From: Rhodanobacter sp. C05
Lineage (GTDB): Bacteria > Pseudomonadota > Gammaproteobacteria > Xanthomonadales > Rhodanobacteraceae
Direction: 5' to 3'
Assembly: GCF_002001165.1 (NCBI RefSeq)
Contig: NZ_MUNQ01000020.1
Location: forward strand, 168,348-232,347
DNA length: 64,000 nucleotides
Shown: piece after piece, positions 1 to 9,307 of the stretch
Position numbering within the stretch: the first letter of the stretch is position 1
How the letters are laid out: every line of letters starts with the position of its first letter
The notes under the pieces: model-generated
Seen by the model: the letters and a program-made list of their open reading frames with translations, nothing else
Told to the model about the DNA's origin: nothing
The model's database searches: none
Made by a program: the position numbers and the translations under genes

Positions 1-1006
1 CATTCTTGGCGGCATGAACCTTCTCCAGGCTCTGCACCAGATCCTCGGCATGACTGGCGATCAGCACTGCACTGGCAAAGGTCTGCCGGCCGGACGTGGC
101 GGCGCGCGACAGCTGGTAGGCGACCAGCTCATCCATTCGCCGCACCTGCACCAGCACACCGTTGCGCCGCGACGATTCGTCGCCAGTGGCCGATTCAAGC
201 TGCGAACGGATCACCGCCAGCGGAGTCTTCAGGCTGTGCGCGAGGTCGGCCAGCGTGTGCCGGTAACGGGTACGTTGCTCGCGCTCATTGGTGATGAAAG
301 CATTGATGCGCTCGGTCAGCCCGGTCAGCTCCAGCGGGTACTGGCTGTCCAGTTGTTCGCTGTCGCCGTGTTCGACCCGGCTCATGTCGCTGGCCACTTT
401 GCGCAGCGGGGTCAGGCTCCAGCGCAGCAGCAGCAGCTGCAGCACGATCAGCATCACGCCGAGGATCGACAGCCAGACCACCAGCGTGCGCCGGAATACC
501 GCGTTGTCACCCTCGAACTGCGCCTCGGTCTGCGCCACCGTCAAGGTGAGCCGCACCGATTTCCTCTCCTCGGTATCCAGCGCCACGCCATAGCTGTAGT
601 AGTACAAGCGGCCCATGCGCGTATCGATGGGACCGACGAACTGGTCCTCGCCCGGATCCAGCAGCTTCAGGAAGCTGAAATCACGCCCAATCGCCGAGGA
701 CGACTCCCAATGGAATCCGCGATCACCCACGGCCACCGCATAGAGTCCGGAGCCGGGTTGCGAGAATTTCGGATCGGGCAGCGTGTCGTTCGGCGGCAAC
801 AGCTTGCCATTGCGGTTGACGTCGGTATTGGTGATATAGGCGATGGCAAAGTTCTGCAACCGGTCGTGCATGGCGGTCAGCGCACGCTCCTTGTTCGCCT
901 GCGACAGGGTCAGCCCGACCAGACCGAGAAAGCCGGCCAGCACGAATCCGGTGGCAATCGCCGCGCGGGCCGCCAGTGACAGCGGCCGGCGCGGCGATTC
1001 CGGTTC
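1..1006 (-). CDS. PhoQ-like sensor histidine kinase, 3' end cut by window edge
   Basis: Reading the minus strand from about 1006 to the window edge gives a continuous sensor kinase. There is an N-terminal membrane segment rich in Ala, Leu, Gly and Val, a periplasmic domain, a second membrane segment (VVWLSILGVMLIVLQLLL), a HAMP-like linker and a dimerisation box with LAHSLKTPLAVI, where His is the phosphorylation site. The catalytic ATPase domain lies beyond base 1. The frame overlaps the end of the response regulator gene, so the two are co-transcribed. No ATG suits the start: the frame is open back to TTG (1039-1037) or CTG (1024-1022), and 1006 is only the point just after the regulator stop. 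PhoQ-type assignment rests on the H-box style and the PhoP-like partner; the signal sensed is not shown. Confidence 0.85.
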
Positions 1007-1697
1007 ATTCGTCGTCGCCGTCAGTGCGCGGGATGGCAAAGCGGTATCCGCGTCCACGTACCGTCTCGATGGGTTTGAGGGTACCTTCCGGATCGAGCTT
1101 GCGCCGCAACCGGCCGATGAACACTTCGAGCACGTTGGAGTCGCGGTCGAAATCCTGCTGGTAAATGTGCTCGGTGAGGTCGGCCTTGGAAACCAGCTCG
1201 CCAGCGTGCAGCATCAGATATTCCAGCACTTTGTATTCGTAGCTGGTCAGGTCGACCAGCTTGCCTTCCACCGTCACCGTCTGCGCAGTCGTGTCCAGCT
1301 TGATCATGCCGCAGGCCAGGATCGGCTTCGACCAGCCGCTGGCGCGACGCACCAGCGCGTTGATGCGCGCCAGCAGTTCCTCCACGTGGAAGGGTTTCAC
1401 CAGATAGTCGTCGGCGCCGTACTTCAGTCCCTCGACCTTGTCCTGCCAGCTGCCACGCGCAGTCAGGATCAGGATCGGATAGCGCTGGCCAGCCTCGCGC
1501 AGCGCCTTGACCAGATCCATGCCGGACATCTTGGGCAGGCCCAGGTCAATGATCGCCAGATCGAACGGTACTTCGCGGCCGAGGTAGATACCTTCCTCGC
1601 CATCCTGCGCTGCATCGACCGCAAAACCGTCCCGCTTCAGGCGTGCCGCCAGCGTCTCGCGCAACGGCGCCTCGTCCTCCACCAACAGGATGCGCAT
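1005..1697 (-). CDS. PhoP-like OmpR-family response regulator
   Basis: 230-residue two-component response regulator. The receiver domain (residues 1-115) has the acidic pair in LLVEDE, the phospho-acceptor Asp in IIDLGLP, Thr in LILTARG and Lys in YLVKPF. The C-terminal winged helix (about 125-225) carries the OmpR signature VLEVFIGRLRRKL and RGRGYRF. The ATG at 1697 is preceded by AAGGAG. The stop of the PepSY gene overlaps this ATG (TGATG), and the kinase follows with overlap, so PepSY protein, regulator and kinase form one operon. Closest in style to Xanthomonas PhoP, whose known roles include Mg2+/cationic peptide response; that role here is inference. Confidence 0.9.
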   Translation of the reverse strand: MRILLVEDEAPLRETLAARLKRDGFAVDAAQDGEEGIYLGREVPFDLAIIDLGLPKMSGMDLVKALREAGQRYPILILTARGSWQDKVEGLKYGADDYLVKPFHVEELLARINALVRRASGWSKPILACGMIKLDTTAQTVTVEGKLVDLTSYEYKVLEYLMLHAGELVSKADLTEHIYQQDFDRDSNVLEVFIGRLRRKLDPEGTLKPIETVRGRGYRFAIPRTDGDDE

Positions 1698-2017
1698 CAG
1701 TGTTTCTCCTTGCTGCCCGCGTTCTTGACGGGCGGGTTCTTGGTTGACTGTGCCGGGACTGAATTCTTGCTCGCCTCGGAGGAAACCACCAACTTCTGCA
1801 CATGCCCATCCGGCGTGAGCACCTTGATGAAATACTTTACCCCACGACCCACGCGATGCTGCTCGGCCGACAACACCTTGCCTCCGGTTTCCTGCTGCGC
1901 CCTGAGCACCGCCTGATCCAGCGTGATCCCCGGCTCCGTCGACTGCGCCGACACTGTCGCAGCGGCACCCAGCAGGCATATCAGCAGAACGGGAATGAAG
2001 TTTTTGTGCGTAGTCAT
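1697..2017 (-). CDS. Small exported PepSY-domain protein
   Basis: 106 residues with a clear signal peptide (hydrophobic FIPVLLICLLGAAATVSA, cleavage probable after VSA-Q). The mature part has the PepSY pattern: an ITLDQAV helix, then a strand pair with YFIKVLTPDGHVQKLVV. PepSY proteins bind or inhibit peptidases or act as periplasmic sensors' accessories. The tail is Lys/Ser/Asn-rich and low in complexity. It is the first gene of the regulator-kinase operon and its stop overlaps the regulator start by one base. A role as accessory to the kinase's periplasmic domain is inferred from this linkage. Confidence 0.8.
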   Translation of the reverse strand: MTTHKNFIPVLLICLLGAAATVSAQSTEPGITLDQAVLRAQQETGGKVLSAEQHRVGRGVKYFIKVLTPDGHVQKLVVSSEASKNSVPAQSTKNPPVKNAGSKEKH

Positions 2018-2099
2018 GCGTGAAAATCCCGCCCGGCAAAGGCCGTAGCGCTCAGCGTAGGCAATCCGGGCTGAATACTGACCGGCCGGCCGCCAGCTG

Positions 2100-3113
2100 T
2101 CACGCCGCCACCGAGCACGGCGCCAGCGCCTGCTCGAGCAGAGCCCAGCCCGCGCCCGGCAGGTGCGCGCCCTCGCTGAGGGTACGCCGGAACGCCCGCG
2201 CGCCCGGTTCGCCTTGGTACAACCCCAGCAAATGCCGGCTGATGTGCTTGAACGCGGTGCCGCGTGCCAGCTCGGCCTCGATGTATGGCTGCATGTGCTG
2301 CAACACGCCCGCGCGCGACGGCAGCGGTTCGCCGTATAGCGAAGCCTCGACCTGTGCCAGCAGGTAGGGATCGTGATACGCGGCGCGACCCAGCATCACG
2401 CCATCCAGCTGGGCCAGGTGCGCCTGCACTTGCTCGACCGTGGTGATTCCGCCATTGATCACCACGACCAGCCCGGGGAACTCGCGCTTGAGCCGGTAGA
2501 CCCGCTCGTAGTCCAGCGGCGGAATCTCGCGATTCTCCTTCGGCGACAAGCCCTGCAGCCACGCCTTGCGCGCGTGCACCACCAGTACTTCGACGCTGGC
2601 TTCCAGCATCGTCTCGGTGAAGTGCTGCAGCCCGGCGTAGTCGTCCTGGTCATCAACGCCGATGCGACATTTCACCGTCACCGGCACGCTGACCGCATCG
2701 CGCATTGCCTTCATGCAGTCACCGACCAATGCCGGTTCACGCATCAGGCAGGCGCCGAAACGGCCCGACTGCACCCGATCGGATGGGCAACCCACGTTGA
2801 GGTTGATCTCGTCATAACCCGCCTCGGCACCGAAGCGCGCCGCCTGCGCCAACTCGTGCGGATCGCTGCCGCCCAGCTGCAAGGCGACCGGTTGCTCCTG
2901 CTGGCTGTGCTCGAGCAGGCGCAGCTGCCTGCCACGCACCAGCGCCGCGCTGGTCACCATCTCGGTATACAGCCGCGCCCGTGGCGACAGCAGGCGATGG
3001 AAGTAGCGGCAGTGACGATCGGTCCAGTCCATCATCGGGGCCACGCATACACGCCAAGGCGCGATCGTGGATTCGGTGCCGACAATGGCGGGACTGGTAA
3101 CAGGGGCGGTCAT
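2100..3113 (-). CDS. dusA: tRNA-dihydrouridine(20/20a) synthase DusA
   Basis: FMN-dependent enzyme that reduces uridines 20/20a in the tRNA D-loop using NADPH. The TIM barrel starts with VCVAPMMDWTDRHCRYFHR. It continues with the Dus signature NLNVGCPSDRVQSGRFGACLM, holding the catalytic Cys, then VKCRIGVDD, the loop VHARKAWLQGLSPKENR, and INGGITT for phosphate binding. MMDWTD and KAWLQGLSPKENR are typical of the DusA subfamily. The start at 3113 (MTAPVTS) suits homologues; an in-frame upstream extension to 3164 looks non-coding. The gene lies 7 bp after the TMEM175-type channel gene on the same strand and may be co-transcribed. Confidence 0.92.
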   Translation of the reverse strand: MTAPVTSPAIVGTESTIAPWRVCVAPMMDWTDRHCRYFHRLLSPRARLYTEMVTSAALVRGRQLRLLEHSQQEQPVALQLGGSDPHELAQAARFGAEAGYDEINLNVGCPSDRVQSGRFGACLMREPALVGDCMKAMRDAVSVPVTVKCRIGVDDQDDYAGLQHFTETMLEASVEVLVVHARKAWLQGLSPKENREIPPLDYERVYRLKREFPGLVVVINGGITTVEQVQAHLAQLDGVMLGRAAYHDPYLLAQVEASLYGEPLPSRAGVLQHMQPYIEAELARGTAFKHISRHLLGLYQGEPGARAFRRTLSEGAHLPGAGWALLEQALAPCSVAA

Positions 3114-3120
3114 TTCGCCG

Positions 3121-3810
3121 CTATTGTCCCGGATTGACGCCCTCGTGGGGAGCATTCGCTTCATCGGCGCTGGCTGAGCCCACTTTGGCTGAGCGCTCCA
3201 GCCGCACCGACGCGATACGCAAGCCCACGCCCACCAGCATGACCAGCACAGCCGCCAGTTTCAGCTGCGCGCTATAAAGCGCCACTGCGCCAAACACCAT
3301 CGCCACGAACAATTCCTGCAGCAGCCATCCCCATGCACGTGATCGCGGAACATCCGGCGCCAGCTGTGCGATGAAAGCGGCATAACCCCAGCCGGCGGCG
3401 AGGCAGGCATAGTTGGCCATCAGCGCTATCGAATAGACGAGCATGCCGATGGAGCCCGAGCCCATCGCACCGCTGAGCAACACCCGTATCACGACCGGCA
3501 TCAGCGCCACCAGACTCAGCAAGAGCAGGCTGATCAGCGTCATCGGCATATCGACATAACGCAAATGTGCCAGCGTGCGTCGATGCCTGACCCACACACT
3601 GCTGATGATGGCGAAGCTGACGAAATAGGTCAGCAGCGGGCCGATCCATGCATGAAGCAGACTCTCACCGGGCTGCGCCTCAGTCTTCAGCTCCACGGCC
3701 GACAGCGTCATCGCAATGGCGAACACGCCGTCGGACAACATCACCAGCCGGTCGAAATGACGCTGATGGACGTGATGCCCCTTCACCGGCATTGACGTGC
3801 CTGATTCCAT
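3121..3810 (-). CDS. TMEM175-family (DUF1211) membrane protein
   Basis: 229 residues with six predicted membrane segments. The first helix contains the TMEM175 signature RLVMLSDGVFAIAMTL, matching the family's RxxxFSDG(V)FAIAxT except Leu replaces Phe. Bacterial TMEM175 proteins are potassium-permeable channels with one six-helix repeat per subunit. The start is taken at 3810 because GGGGAG sits about 7 bases upstream; an in-frame ATG at 3840 is also possible. It ends 7 bp before dusA. Potassium channel function is transferred from the family and untested here. Confidence 0.8.
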   Translation of the reverse strand: MESGTSMPVKGHHVHQRHFDRLVMLSDGVFAIAMTLSAVELKTEAQPGESLLHAWIGPLLTYFVSFAIISSVWVRHRRTLAHLRYVDMPMTLISLLLLSLVALMPVVIRVLLSGAMGSGSIGMLVYSIALMANYACLAAGWGYAAFIAQLAPDVPRSRAWGWLLQELFVAMVFGAVALYSAQLKLAAVLVMLVGVGLRIASVRLERSAKVGSASADEANAPHEGVNPGQ

Positions 3811-4042
3811 ACCACACTCCCCTAAGTCGGCTGTCCGCATGATGCCTCAGAATGCTGCAGCGGTCTTCAAGACACTGCGCACGGACGAGCGCATCATGGA
3901 TCGCGTAAAATGCCCCGAGTAGGAGCAGCGTGCGGCATCAGCGACGCACTGCACCAGTACCTCGTCACCATGCGGTTCGCCGTCATGATGAATGACGAAC
4001 CCGCCCTAATCCGCATGATCCGCAATCGTTGAGACGATAACC

Positions 4043-4819
4043 ATGGTGGCATTCGCGACCGAGCACGTGATCGATGTGCAGCACTGGAACGACACGCTCT
4101 TCAGCTTCCGCACCACACGCGACCCCGGCTTCCGTTTCGACAGCGGGCAGTTCGTGATGATCGGGCTGGAGACGAACGGGCGGCCGCTGATGCGCGCGTA
4201 TTCGATCGCCAGCGCAAGCTGGGAAGAACACCTCGAATTTTTCTCGATCAAGGTCGCCAACGGTCCGCTCACCTCGCGCCTGCAGCATCTCAAGCCCGGC
4301 GACCCGCTGATCGTCACGCGCAAGCCCACCGGCACGCTGGTGTTGAATGATCTGAAGCCCGGCCGACATCTGTATCTGCTCGGCACCGGCACCGGGCTGG
4401 CACCGTTCATGAGCATCATCCGCGACCCGGACACCTACGAGCGCTTCGACAGGATCGTGCTGGCGCACGGCGTACGCCATATCAACGACCTCGCCTACGC
4501 CGACTATCTCGAACACGAGTTGCCGCAGCATGAATACCTCGGCGAACTAGTACGCGAGAAACTGATCTACTACCCCACCGTGACGCGCGAACCGTTCCGC
4601 AACCGTGGCCGCATCACCGACGCGATTGTCGATGGCGTGATGAGCGAGGTCACCGGCCTGCCACCGCTGAATCCCGAGACCGACCGCGTGATGTTGTGCG
4701 GCAGCCCGGTGATGCTGGATGACCTGTGCGCCCTGCTCGACGGTCGCGGCTTTCAGGCCTCACCACGTACACGCGAACCGGGCGACTACGTGGTCGAGCG
4801 GGCCTTCGTCGAGAAGTGA
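4043..4819 (+). CDS. fpr: Ferredoxin/flavodoxin--NADP+ reductase
   Basis: 258-residue FAD enzyme that moves electrons between NADP(H) and ferredoxin or flavodoxin. The FAD-binding barrel has RAYSIAS, and the next segment FFSIKVANGPLTSRL contacts the pyrophosphate. The NADP domain shows LLGTGTGLAPFMSI, then VMLCGSPVMLDD. The C-terminus ends VERAFVEK, the bacterial Fpr tail that packs on the flavin. Length matches the family. It stands alone, with about 230 bases upstream for its own promoter, where I saw no clear operator. Confidence 0.93.
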   Translation: MVAFATEHVIDVQHWNDTLFSFRTTRDPGFRFDSGQFVMIGLETNGRPLMRAYSIASASWEEHLEFFSIKVANGPLTSRLQHLKPGDPLIVTRKPTGTLVLNDLKPGRHLYLLGTGTGLAPFMSIIRDPDTYERFDRIVLAHGVRHINDLAYADYLEHELPQHEYLGELVREKLIYYPTVTREPFRNRGRITDAIVDGVMSEVTGLPPLNPETDRVMLCGSPVMLDDLCALLDGRGFQASPRTREPGDYVVERAFVEK

Positions 4820-4930
4820 GCATGGTGTGGTGAGCGGTACCGCGTCAGTCGGCATGGACTGGCGCAATCCGCGAACTCCTGAAATGCTGCCGATCATGGC
4901 CGGGCTGTCCCTGCCGCACGGATCCCGTCG

Positions 4931-5416
4931 ATGGACATCGCCCTGTACGTACTTGCTGCGCTGCTGATCGTCGGTGGTCTGGCCGGTGCCGTGTTGCCCT
5001 CGCTGCCCGGCATCCCGATGATCTTCGGCGGCATCTGGCTGGTCGCCGCGGTGGACGGATACCGGCATCTCGGCCTGTGGTGGCTGCTGGCTATCGGCAC
5101 GCTGGGCGGCATCGGGGTGGTCGTCGACTTCGTTGCCAGCACGCTCGGCGCCAAACGTGTCGGCGCCAGCAAGCTGGCCTTGTGGGGTGCCAGTGCCGGC
5201 ACCCTGATCGGGATGTTCTTCGGCATTCCCGGCCTGCTGTTCGGACCGTTCCTCGGCGCACTTGCCGGCGAACTGGCTTCCGGCACCAGTGTGCTGCGTT
5301 CGGCGCATGTCGGCATCGGCACCTGGCTTGGCCTGCTGTTCGGCACGCTGATAAAGCTGGTGCTCTCCTTTGTGATGGTCGGCCTGTTCGGCGTGGCCAT
5401 GTTGTTCTTCGGCTGA
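4931..5416 (+). CDS. DUF456 family membrane protein
   Basis: 161 residues, almost wholly hydrophobic, with about five membrane segments. The first part has the DUF456 pattern VLPSLPGIPMIFGG and a central Gly-rich repeat GIPGLLFGPFLGALAGEL. Function of the family is unknown. The gene sits alone between fpr and the DUF885 peptidase. Confidence 0.8.
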   Translation: MDIALYVLAALLIVGGLAGAVLPSLPGIPMIFGGIWLVAAVDGYRHLGLWWLLAIGTLGGIGVVVDFVASTLGAKRVGASKLALWGASAGTLIGMFFGIPGLLFGPFLGALAGELASGTSVLRSAHVGIGTWLGLLFGTLIKLVLSFVMVGLFGVAMLFFG

Positions 5417-5492
5417 GTGCCACGACCTTCGGCACATGGCGCCGGGCGGGTGCACGCACCTAGGCTGGGCTACTTCATCGGGAGCCCTGCCC

Positions 5493-7271
5493 ATGTCCAA
5501 ATATCTCGCCATCGCCATGGCGACCGCGCTGGCTGCCGCCGGCTCGGTCCACGCCCAGACAGCTACCACGCCACCCGCCTGGGTCGCACGCAGCAATGCC
5601 GACGCCCAGGTGCTGCTGGATACGTTGGCCCGTTTCAGTCCGGAATTCGCCTCGCAGATCGGCGTCCCCGGCTATGACGACAAGGTCGCCGACCTCAAGC
5701 CCGGCATCGATGCACGCTCACGTGCGGCGCTGGTGGACGCCAAGAGCAAGCTGGAAAGCATGCTGGCGACCGAGAAGGATGCCAACGTGCAGCAGGACCT
5801 GCACATCATGATCGATGCGACCTCCCAGCAAATCGAAGGCATCGACCTCAACGCGAAATACCTGCTGCCGTTCCAGGATGTCGGCCAGCTGATCTTCGGC
5901 GGCGAGTTTGCATTGCTGAAGGATGGCATCGATGCCAAGCGACACCCATCCGCGCTGGGCCGCCTGCAGTGCTATATCGGCAAGGCGCCCGGTTGCACGC
6001 CGATCACCCAGCTGGCCGAGGCACAGACCACCGAGCGGCTGGGCAACAAGGCACTGCTGGGTCCCTACAAGGGCCAGGTCGACCAGCAGCTGGAGAACAC
6101 CTCGCACTACGTCGACGGCATCCGCCAGCTGTTCGCCAAGTACAAGCTGGACAATGCCGAAGGCGAGGCCGCGCTGGAGACGCTCTCCCAGCAACTGAAG
6201 GACTATGACAGCTGGGTGCGCAGCACCGTACTGCCACATGCGCGTACCGACTTCCGTATGCCCGAACCACTGTATGCCTACACGCTCAAGCAGGTCGGCA
6301 TCGACATTCCGCCGCAGGAACTGATGAAGCAGGCGGAGCTGGAATTCGTCGAGATGCGCGGCGCGATGCAGATGCTGGCACCGGTGGTGGCCAAAGCCGA
6401 GGGCATCGAGGCCACCGATTACCGCGACGTGCTGAAGGCACTGAAGAAACAGCAGCTGCCGAAAGACCAGGTGCTGCCGTGGTACCACGACGTACTCGGC
6501 CAGATCGAGGCAACCATACGCCGCGAGCACATCGTCACCCTGCCCCAGCGCAAGATGCAGATGCGTCTGGCCTCGGACGCCGAGAATGCACAGATCCCGG
6601 CACCGCACATGGATCCACCGCCGTTCATCAACAATCACGGTGAAGAGGGCACCTTCGTGCTGAGCACCGGCCACCCGGCAAAGCAGGGCGACACCAGCCA
6701 GAGCTACGACGACTTCACCTTCAAGGCCGCGGCATGGACGCTCACTTCGCACGAAGGCCGCCCCGGCCACGAGCTGCAGTTCGCTGCGATGCTCGAACGC
6801 GGCGTGTCGCTGGCACGCAGCCTGTTCGCGTTCAACAGCGTCAACGTGGAAGGCTGGGCGCTGTATTCGGAATCGGAAATGCTGCCGTATGAGCCGCCAG
6901 CCGGCCAGTTCGCTGCCCTGCAGGCCCGCATGATGCGCGCCGCGCGCGCCTATCTCGACCCGATGCTCAACCTCGGCCTGATCAGCAAGGAGCGTGCGAA
7001 AGAGGTGCTGGTGCACGACGTCGGTCTGTCCGAACCGATGGCGCGCGAGGAGATCGACCGCTACACCTTCAACAGCCCTGGCCAGGCCGCCTCGTACTTT
7101 TACGGCTACATGCGGATCCAGCAGGTGCGGCTGGAAACCGAGCTCACGCTGGGACCGAAGTTCGACCGCATGGCGTTCAACGACTTCGTGATCGGCCAAG
7201 GCCTGCTTCCACCGGCCCAGCTGGCCGAGGCAGTGCGCACACAATTCATTCCGGCCCGGCAGAAGCATTGA
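5493..7271 (+). CDS. Exported DUF885-family metallopeptidase-like protein
   Basis: 592 residues with a signal peptide (IAMATALAAAGSVHAQ). The DUF885 core shows an HExxxGHELQ-type zinc signature, HEGRPGHELQFAAML, followed by VEGWALYSE, whose Glu is the expected third ligand. A long helical N-terminal half precedes it, as in other DUF885 proteins. The start at 5493 has GGGAG about 10 bases upstream; the frame is open for 19 more codons, without a better site. Periplasmic peptidase activity is inferred from the zinc motif. Confidence 0.85.
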   Translation: MSKYLAIAMATALAAAGSVHAQTATTPPAWVARSNADAQVLLDTLARFSPEFASQIGVPGYDDKVADLKPGIDARSRAALVDAKSKLESMLATEKDANVQQDLHIMIDATSQQIEGIDLNAKYLLPFQDVGQLIFGGEFALLKDGIDAKRHPSALGRLQCYIGKAPGCTPITQLAEAQTTERLGNKALLGPYKGQVDQQLENTSHYVDGIRQLFAKYKLDNAEGEAALETLSQQLKDYDSWVRSTVLPHARTDFRMPEPLYAYTLKQVGIDIPPQELMKQAELEFVEMRGAMQMLAPVVAKAEGIEATDYRDVLKALKKQQLPKDQVLPWYHDVLGQIEATIRREHIVTLPQRKMQMRLASDAENAQIPAPHMDPPPFINNHGEEGTFVLSTGHPAKQGDTSQSYDDFTFKAAAWTLTSHEGRPGHELQFAAMLERGVSLARSLFAFNSVNVEGWALYSESEMLPYEPPAGQFAALQARMMRAARAYLDPMLNLGLISKERAKEVLVHDVGLSEPMAREEIDRYTFNSPGQAASYFYGYMRIQQVRLETELTLGPKFDRMAFNDFVIGQGLLPPAQLAEAVRTQFIPARQKH

Positions 7272-7293
7272 GCCCGTCGCTGGCGGCGGGCTC
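7270..7293 (+). terminator. Hairpin after the DUF885 gene
   Basis: GAGCCCG pairs with CGGGCTC across a ten-base loop, overlapping the stop codon. There is no U-run, so it may be only an RNA-stabilising or weak termination hairpin. Confidence 0.35.
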
Positions 7294-7319
7294 CGGCCTG
7301 CCGCCACGGCATCACACCG

Positions 7320-7694
7320 TCATCGACGGCCTGACGAATGTACTGAACGTGGTTTGACCGCGCGCCATTGCCCACTTCTGGCCAGCCACTCGGCAAGCTT
7401 CGTCGTATCACGGCATACCACCGCAGGCACGATGATGTAATGCCGGCTTGGCGCCGCACCAGGTTTGGCAATCAGCCGTGCGGCACCTTCCAGCCGCAGC
7501 AGCGCCAACTGATCGGCCGGCGCCAGCTTCAGGGCCAGCCCGGCGACCGTCAGCCATGCACACGGCTGCTCATCGAAATATGCCATCAGGCCGCCAAACA
7601 TCGGCTTGAAGCGCAGATCATGCGGCTTGCCCAGATGCGTGGCCGCATCCTCGAGTTCGCGGCGCATCGCATCCAGTGCGACGGGCATGCTCAT
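7320..7694 (-). CDS. TfoX/Sxy N-terminal domain protein
   Basis: 124 residues. The fold signature of the TfoX N-terminal domain is visible: ATHLGKPHDLRFKPMFGGLMAYFDEQPCAWL, here broken as the RFKPMFGG turn and the following strand, then LALKLA and a C-terminal helix TKLAEWLARS. Stand-alone N-domain proteins are widespread and their role is not firmly known. Sxy itself acts with CRP in competence, but the C-terminal domain is absent here. The start at 7694 overlaps the stop of the hemolysin III gene (ATGA), so translation is probably coupled. Confidence 0.75.
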   Translation of the reverse strand: MSMPVALDAMRRELEDAATHLGKPHDLRFKPMFGGLMAYFDEQPCAWLTVAGLALKLAPADQLALLRLEGAARLIAKPGAAPSRHYIIVPAVVCRDTTKLAEWLARSGQWRAVKPRSVHSSGRR

Positions 7695-8359
7695 ACTCGT
7701 GCGTCGGGAAGCACGTACAACAGCACGGCGAGAAAATGCAGCACACTGCCTGCCAGCACGAACACATGCCACAGCGCATGGTGATACGGCAGCCGCCGCC
7801 ACAGGTAGAACGGCACGCCCAGCGTATAGGCCACTCCGCCACCGATCAGCAGCCACATGCCGCCGGCCTGCAGATGCGTGCTGAGCGGCTTGAATGCGAT
7901 CATGCCGATCCAGCCCATGCCCACATACAGCAACACCGCCAGTTTGTGATATCGCTTAAGCAGGCCCAGCTCCAGTGCACTGCCGGCCAGCGCCAGCGTC
8001 CACACTGCGGCGAACAGACTCCAGCCCCAGGTGCCAGGCAAGGCGATCAGGGTAAACGGGGTATAAGTGCCAGCAATCAGCACATAGATCGCGATGTGAT
8101 CGAACGCGCGCAACGCCGGTTTGGCGGCAGGCACGGAAATCGAGTGGTACAAGGTGGAGGCGGTATACAGCAGCACCAGCGAGGTGCCAAACACCGCACA
8201 GGCGATCACCGCCAGCGCATCGCCGTGCAGTGCCGCAAAGGCCACCAAGGTCGCCAGCCCGGCAATGCTCAGGACAATGCCGATGCCGTGGATGATGCTG
8301 CTGGCAAGTTCGTCACCGAAGCTGTAGCGCGGTACGACCGCACCGGATGTGGCGGACAT
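7691..8359 (-). CDS. Hemolysin III / PAQR-family membrane protein
   Basis: 222 residues with seven predicted membrane helices. Family motifs are visible: SSIIHGIG near the N-terminus, LLYTASTLYHS, RAFDHIAIYVLIAGTYTPF and, near the end, PYHHALWHVFVLAGSVLHFLAVL. The conserved His, Ser and Asp residues are the putative metal site of the PAQR superfamily. It precedes and overlaps the TfoX-like gene. The name hemolysin is historical; a hydrolase or membrane homeostasis role is more likely. Confidence 0.87.
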   Translation of the reverse strand: MSATSGAVVPRYSFGDELASSIIHGIGIVLSIAGLATLVAFAALHGDALAVIACAVFGTSLVLLYTASTLYHSISVPAAKPALRAFDHIAIYVLIAGTYTPFTLIALPGTWGWSLFAAVWTLALAGSALELGLLKRYHKLAVLLYVGMGWIGMIAFKPLSTHLQAGGMWLLIGGGVAYTLGVPFYLWRRLPYHHALWHVFVLAGSVLHFLAVLLYVLPDARV

Positions 8360-8475
8360 GGGAGACTCCTGAAAATGCCGGGATGGTTACACGACACTAG
8401 CTCTACCTTAACCGGCACACTGACGCTTGCATACCTATGCGCATGGTCGTACCAGCGTCGACCGTCGCCATGTCA

Positions 8476-8913
8476 TCACTCGATGATGAACGCACCAAAA
8501 GCCACTCCAAGGTTCCAGCCCTCGCCCTTGCCGCTGAGCGCCAGCGAGACATTGCCCTTGGTCAGCACCTGCGCCGCAGCCGCCTTGTCCTCGACACCGG
8601 CATGCGCTTCGGCATTGGCGTAATGGCCAAGCACATCGCGCACATTGCTGATCCCGCTGAACTTCCCGATGCCATTGCTGATCCTGGTCTTGCCGAAGGT
8701 CAGCCCACCGCCCTTGGCGCGCAGCTTCACGTGCAGGCTCTGGCCATTGCTGCAACGAACCGTGCCGCTGCCGCTGGCGGTCTTGTAGAACACCGACCAA
8801 CCCGACAGCTGAAAACTCATCTTGCATGAGATATCCCCGGCACGGGCCGGTGTGCCGGCAAGCAACCCGCCGCACACCAGCATCGTCACGACTGTCCATT
8901 TGATCAGATTCAT
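8476..8913 (-). CDS. Unrecognised exported protein
   Basis: 145 residues with a signal peptide (WTVVTMLVCGGLLAGTPARA). The mature protein has two Cys (ISCKMSF and TVRCSNG) that could form a disulfide, and a Gly-rich strand pattern ending GVAFGAFIIE. I do not recognise the family with certainty. The start at 8913 has GGGGAG upstream. It is divergent from the tonB-like gene, with about 390 bases between the two starts. Confidence 0.65.
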   Translation of the reverse strand: MNLIKWTVVTMLVCGGLLAGTPARAGDISCKMSFQLSGWSVFYKTASGSGTVRCSNGQSLHVKLRAKGGGLTFGKTRISNGIGKFSGISNVRDVLGHYANAEAHAGVEDKAAAAQVLTKGNVSLALSGKGEGWNLGVAFGAFIIE

Positions 8914-9087
8914 CTGTCGCCACTCCCCATGCCGGCCCGTTGCCGATATCCGATTGTCGCAGGGTGGCTCCATCCGCAGGCAACCACGGCGTTAAATCCA
9001 CCTTCACCCCAATTGCACGCCATTGGCATGCGGCGGCTGGGAAACTGCCTCCGCGGTGACAATCCATCCCCCTGTCATCCGCATTCC

Positions 9088-9115
9088 GCCCTGCCTCCCC
9101 GCAGGGCATTTTTTT
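9088..9115 (+). terminator. Rho-independent terminator with no obvious upstream gene
   Basis: GCCCTGC pairs with GCAGGGC across a six-base loop, followed by ATTTTTTT. It is a good intrinsic terminator on the plus strand. It lies 193 bases before the tonB-like start, and no plus-strand gene ends just before it. It could be an attenuator in the tonB-like leader or the end of a small RNA. Confidence 0.6.
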
Positions 9116-9307
9116 GCCCGGCGGATACAACTGTCGTCGCCATCCCGACAGGCATGCCGCGCTCAATGCCATCTGATATGGACGTCCAGCCGTCCACTTG
9201 CGCAATGGCAGGCAACAAGCATAGGCTGCAGTTGCGGCCGCACGATCCCCCTGCCCGTGTGCAGCGTGACGGACGCAACATCCCAAACTGCCGTCAGGAG
9301 GTCGCTT

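Noticed and set aside
5718..7307. Long open frame antisense to the DUF885 gene
   Set aside because: High-GC antisense shadow; low-complexity His/Gln/Leu-rich translation, and the sense strand has clear domains.
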